A stretch of DNA of 7,504 bases. Source: Spirochaetaceae bacterium (GTDB lineage Bacteria > Spirochaetota > Spirochaetia > Treponematales > Breznakiellaceae). Below, one piece after another: positions 4,920 through 7,504 of this stretch. Location of the stretch: assembly GCA_031258335.1 (NCBI GenBank), contig JAIRMY010000166.1:1-7504 (forward strand). Reading direction: 5' to 3'. Both the position numbers and the translations under genes were made by a program. Each line of letters begins with the position of its first letter. Position 1 is the stretch's first letter. Under the pieces are notes generated by a model. The model had not been told where the DNA came from and ran no database searches. It worked only from the letters and a program-made list of their open reading frames with translations.

Positions 4920-6326
4920 ATGATGGGTCTATTAAAGAAAAAAATTCAGGTATATGTTTTCTTAGCCTTAACCCTGCTTTTTGCCGGATGCGCTCTGTTA
5001 CGGAAGGATCATACTGTAAGTCCGGATGACAGGGCGGGGCGCAATCTCGTCATATACTTTGCCGAGAATAGGGATACCCTGAGGGCGGCAAGACGAATCG
5101 CTAAAATAACCGGGGGTGAGCTATTTGATATAGCCGGTAAAAAACCCTTGCCCGATGTACTCGATTACGAAACCTTTTTTGTGGGATCGTCGGTTACGGC
5201 GGGGCGCGTCGCCGCGTCCATGGAGGACTTCCTCGCCCGCACCGACTTTATGGACGGCAGGGTCATCCCTTTCTGGACGAGCGCTGAGGAGGGGGATTTT
5301 AACCGGACCTTTGAAAACCTCATACAGGGAGAGCGGTTTCTGCGGGGCGGCGGATTTCCATTAAACGGGCGGATGTATACAAAGCGACTCGAGGAAATGG
5401 CAGAAGCGTGGACAGAGGTGGTACTCGTTGACCTGGGGTTGCGCCGGGCCGCCGGGGGAGACTATGCGGAGGACATGGTTAAACTCTTCTACGCGGCATA
5501 CAAGGGACGGTTCAGCCCTCCGATTTTCAAGGACGGGGACTGGACCTTGGAGATGGACGGAGTCCGCTGGTACTACGCCCAAGGGAGATTCCTTCCCCAG
5601 AAAGACAGGGAAAGGCCCAAAGACTTCCGTCCCCAGTTCTTGTACCGGTATTCTCCGGAACCTCACGACGGCCCGAGTAAGACGAGTCCCTGGCAAGATG
5701 CGGCGAATCAGCTTATTTCCCGGCGGCAGTCCTCCGCTTCGTATAGCGCGTACCGCCCGGACCCAAGCGCCGGCGCAGCCCGCTCTCCCTTTTTTGAAAG
5801 CATCTGGCAAGGCCGGAGCAGGGCGGAGGCTTTTTCACACCAGCAACGGATAGCTTTTCTCGGCTTTTCCGTGCAAGTACACAGGGACATAGTGAGTCCC
5901 CTCAGCCGGGTGGAGGCGCGTATTGAGGAGTTGGCGAAAACCGAAACGGAAATACAAGACTGGCTCGGCAGCCTGCACAGTATCACAGGCTGGAACTGGC
6001 GGAATGTCGCGGGCAGTGAAACCCGCAGTTTTCACGCTTATGGGGCGGCGGTCGATCTACTGATGAAAGCCAGGGCGGGCATGGAAACCTATTGGCAATG
6101 GACCGCCGCCAAGGGCATAGACTGGCGTACCGTGCCGGTTGAAAAACTACAGAACCCGCCCGCCGCTGTGATTCGGGCCTTTGAGGAGGAGGGATTCATC
6201 TGGGGCGGCAGGTGGCGGCGGTACGACACGATGCATTTCGAGTACCACCCGGAACTTCTGATTCTGGGAACCGGCAGAGACGATGGCTATGCGCAAACCC
6301 CTTCCCGTCTTGCGCGGGGTACATGA
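4920..6326 (+). CDS. Lipoprotein with a flavodoxin-like domain and a C-terminal M15 (VanY-like) peptidase domain
   Basis: From ATG 4920 the protein has 468 residues. A basic start (LLKKK), a hydrophobic segment (VYVFLALTLLFA) and a loose spirochaetal lipobox FAGC put the lipidated Cys at 24, so it is probably membrane-anchored outside the cytoplasm. Residues about 40-175 look like a degenerate flavodoxin fold: NLVIYFAENRDTL (42-54), YETFFVGSSV (83-92) and GRVIPFWTS (113-121). The usual S.TGNT phosphate loop is eroded, so FMN binding is doubtful. The middle (about 175-310) has WYYAQGRFLP. The C-terminal domain carries the M15 zinc pattern: His372 and Asp379 in SFHAYGAAVDL, and Asp436..His439 in YDTMHFEYHPE, with Asp436 the likely base. 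It would cleave peptidoglycan peptides, as a D,D-carboxypeptidase or an endopeptidase; which one is unresolved. GTG 4884 would add 12 residues; the signal peptide and promoter favour 4920 or 4923. Confidence 0.75.
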   Translation: MMGLLKKKIQVYVFLALTLLFAGCALLRKDHTVSPDDRAGRNLVIYFAENRDTLRAARRIAKITGGELFDIAGKKPLPDVLDYETFFVGSSVTAGRVAASMEDFLARTDFMDGRVIPFWTSAEEGDFNRTFENLIQGERFLRGGGFPLNGRMYTKRLEEMAEAWTEVVLVDLGLRRAAGGDYAEDMVKLFYAAYKGRFSPPIFKDGDWTLEMDGVRWYYAQGRFLPQKDRERPKDFRPQFLYRYSPEPHDGPSKTSPWQDAANQLISRRQSSASYSAYRPDPSAGAARSPFFESIWQGRSRAEAFSHQQRIAFLGFSVQVHRDIVSPLSRVEARIEELAKTETEIQDWLGSLHSITGWNWRNVAGSETRSFHAYGAAVDLLMKARAGMETYWQWTAAKGIDWRTVPVEKLQNPPAAVIRAFEEEGFIWGGRWRRYDTMHFEYHPELLILGTGRDDGYAQTPSRLARGT

Positions 6327-6360
6327 TAGTTTTGTTTCAGCGCGTGATTATCCGCGCAAG
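6309..6360. terminator. Inverted repeat spanning two convergent gene ends, candidate bidirectional terminator
   Basis: CTTGCGCGG (6309-6317) and CCGCGCAAG (6352-6360) are perfect nine-base complements around 34 bases that contain both stop codons. The left arm codes the final Leu-Ala-Arg of the lipoprotein; the right arm, read on the minus strand, codes Leu-Ala-Arg near the MreB C-terminus. Because it is symmetric it can fold in either transcript. Neither side has a T-run, so it may act as a Rho-assisted or 3'-end-protecting structure rather than a classic terminator. Confidence 0.45.
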
Positions 6361-7365
6361 GTCGTCATAAATATTGCGTGATGACGTATCAAAGCATTTA
6401 CCCGCGCCCAGCGCTACACATTCAAGCGGGTTTTCCGCAAGTATTACAGGGACATTTGTCTCTTTGGAAATCATACTGGGCAGTCTCTTTAAGAGGGCGC
6501 CGCCGCCTGTCATTACGATTCCTTCGTCGGCAATATCCGCGGCAAGTTCCGGAGGAGTCTGTCTCAGCGTTTTTTTTACCTCGTCAATTATCTGATTCAA
6601 CGGGTCGCGCAGAGCTTCGCTGACCTCGGTGGAATCTATTTCCAGACGGCGCGGCAGGCCGGTAACGGCATCTCCGCCTCTTATTTCGAGTTTTTCTATA
6701 GTTTTATCAGGCAGCGCGCTGCCAATTTCTATCTTTAGCCGTTCCGCCATCTGTTCGCCTATTACCAGGTTGTGCGCGCTGCGGATGTATTTAACTATGG
6801 CTTCGTCAAACTCATCGCCTCCCAGCCGTATGGCGTTGTTTACCACAATGCCGCCCAGTGAAATGACGGAAATTTCCGTAGTACCGCCGCCTATATCGCA
6901 TATCATGTGTCCGGTAGGATCAAAAATAGGGATGTTCGCGCCCATCGCGGCGGCGCGGCTTTCTTCTATGACCATCACATCCCGCGCCCCGCCCTTGTAG
7001 GCGCATTCTTCGACGGCTCTGCGTTCAACTTCCGTGATGCAGGATGGTATCCCTATGATCATGCGGGGTTTAATGAACTGGAAACGATGCGGAAGCGCCT
7101 TGGAGAGGAAGTAACGTATCATTTTTTCAGTGGATTCAAGGTCGGCAATCACGCCATCCCGCATGGGGCGTATTGCGATGATATTCTCAGGCGTTTTCCA
7201 AAGCATACGCTTGGCTTCGCGTCCTACGGCCATTATTTTTTTTGTCCCGCGTTCCACAGCGACAACTGAAGGTTCATTAACGACTATTCCTTTCCCGCGT
7301 ATATGGATAAGCGTGTTGCAAGTCCCTAAATCAATGCCAATATCTGATGAGCTAAGACCAAACAT
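6337..7365 (-). CDS. mreB: Rod-shape-determining protein MreB (bacterial actin homologue)
   Basis: MreB forms membrane-bound filaments that orient cell-wall synthesis with MreC, MreD, RodA and PBP2. The protein has 342 residues, typical of the family. The actin-fold motifs are in order: phosphate 1 DIGIDLGTCNTLI (8-20), phosphate 2 CDIGGGTTEI (156-165) and adenosine GIVMTGGGALLKRL (282-295). EESRAAAMGA (134-143) holds the expected acidic residue, but the Pro-Met or similar pair common after Glu-Glu is Ser-Arg. The start is well supported by GGAGG five bases upstream. The gene faces the lipoprotein gene with a ten-base gap, so no mreC follows it, unlike the mreB-mreC-mreD order of many bacteria. 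It could be a relocated or second copy. Confidence 0.96.
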   Translation of the reverse strand: MFGLSSSDIGIDLGTCNTLIHIRGKGIVVNEPSVVAVERGTKKIMAVGREAKRMLWKTPENIIAIRPMRDGVIADLESTEKMIRYFLSKALPHRFQFIKPRMIIGIPSCITEVERRAVEECAYKGGARDVMVIEESRAAAMGANIPIFDPTGHMICDIGGGTTEISVISLGGIVVNNAIRLGGDEFDEAIVKYIRSAHNLVIGEQMAERLKIEIGSALPDKTIEKLEIRGGDAVTGLPRRLEIDSTEVSEALRDPLNQIIDEVKKTLRQTPPELAADIADEGIVMTGGGALLKRLPSMISKETNVPVILAENPLECVALGAGKCFDTSSRNIYDDLARIITR

Positions 7366-7369
7366 TCTG

Positions 7370-7374
7370 CCTCC
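7370..7374 (-). promoter_or_regulatory. Ribosome binding site of mreB
   Basis: GGAGG on the minus strand lies four bases before the mreB ATG (7365-7363, read on the minus strand). It is the only strong Shine-Dalgarno sequence seen in the window and fixes the mreB start. Confidence 0.85.
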
Positions 7375-7399
7375 GTATGCGGATTAACCCCGCCGTACA

Positions 7400-7431
7400 A
7401 CCGGAAGGGGCGTATATATGGTATGTCCGGT
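7400..7431. repeat. Inverted repeat bracketing the candidate mreB -10
   Basis: ACCGGA (7400-7405) and TCCGGT (7426-7431) are perfect six-base arms separated by 20 bases. The AT-rich stretch proposed as the mreB -10 lies between them, so a protein bound here could block or shape transcription. Short arms make chance a real possibility. Confidence 0.3.
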
Positions 7432-7439
7432 AAAAACAA
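7411..7439 (-). promoter_or_regulatory. Candidate mreB promoter
   Basis: On the minus strand TTGTTT (7439-7434) is followed after 17 bases by TATACG (7416-7411); a TATATA at 7418-7413 gives a 15-base spacer instead. Matches are partial. Transcription would start near 7404 and give a leader of about 39 bases carrying the GGAGG site. The 16-base homopolymer lies just upstream of the -35. Confidence 0.4.
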
Positions 7440-7446
7440 CTATCGT

Positions 7447-7462
7447 GGGGGGGGGGGGGGGG
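7447..7462. repeat. Homopolymer run of 16 G (16 C on the mreB strand)
   Basis: Sixteen uninterrupted G residues lie 81 bases upstream of the mreB start and seven bases upstream of its candidate -35. Such tracts change length by slipped-strand mispairing. In Treponema pallidum, poly-G tracts near promoters are known to vary and change expression of downstream genes. The exact length may also be a sequencing or assembly approximation. Confidence 0.9.
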
Positions 7463-7477
7463 CCAAGGCGCCGGAAA

Positions 7478-7494
7478 ACCCGCTATTTTCGGGT
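7478..7494. repeat. Small hairpin beyond the G tract
   Basis: ACCCG (7478-7482) and CGGGT (7490-7494) are five-base complements with a seven-base loop. It could be the end of a neighbouring transcript, but the run of T in the loop rather than after the stem argues against a standard terminator. The bases from 7463 to the window edge show no recognised gene. Confidence 0.2.
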
Positions 7495-7504
7495 ACGCTC
7501 TGCC

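Noticed and set aside
7441..7504. Open minus-strand frame running in from the right edge through the C tract
   Set aside because: It has no start in the window, no recognisable residues, and would translate the homopolymer as polyproline; there is no evidence it is coding.

Overview
The window looks like chromosomal DNA of a host-associated spirochaete, most likely a Treponema-type gut lineage. This rests on how the RecO-like protein, MreB and the M15-peptidase lipoprotein read to me, on the loose spirochaetal lipobox, and on a long poly-G tract next to a promoter. The genus is an inference from remembered family resemblance, not a search. The DNA is moderately GC-rich, with AT-rich stretches at the left edge.

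Layout. (1) Positions 1-119 are the right end of an IS3-family insertion sequence: the last 29 codons of its transposase and a terminal repeat that carries an outward TTGACA. (2) Positions 120-307 are non-coding leader DNA with an AT-rich block, a short hairpin and a G-rich stretch that fits a G-quadruplex pattern. (3) Positions 308-4667 hold four tightly packed same-strand genes: aroC (chorismate synthase), a short recO-like gene, a fused cbiE-cbiT gene and cbiA. Gaps are 17 and 7 bases, and the last pair overlaps by 17 bases, so they read as one operon. It joins aromatic amino acid synthesis and DNA repair to two corrin-ring steps of cobalamin synthesis. (4) Positions 4668-4919 are non-coding and hold a long-range inverted repeat, a repeated palindromic octamer, a strong 22-base palindrome and an extended -10 promoter. 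(5) Positions 4920-6326 encode an unusual lipoprotein: a flavodoxin-like domain, a middle region, and a C-terminal M15-type (VanY-like) zinc peptidase domain. (6) mreB lies convergent on the minus strand (7365-6337), ten bases away. A perfect 9-bp inverted repeat sits inside the two 3' ends. (7) The region upstream of mreB has a good ribosome binding site, a candidate promoter bracketed by an inverted repeat, and a run of 16 G (16 C on the mreB strand) just upstream of that promoter.

Functional reading. The right half is about the cell envelope: an anchored putative peptidoglycan peptidase faces the cytoskeletal protein that guides wall growth. The left half is a metabolic/repair operon whose upstream region has been reshaped by an IS insertion. 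The most interesting items are the flavodoxin-like/M15 lipoprotein with its apparently leaderless promoter and upstream palindrome, and the homopolymer tract that could make mreB expression variable. I see no CRISPR array, tRNA, rRNA or defence system.
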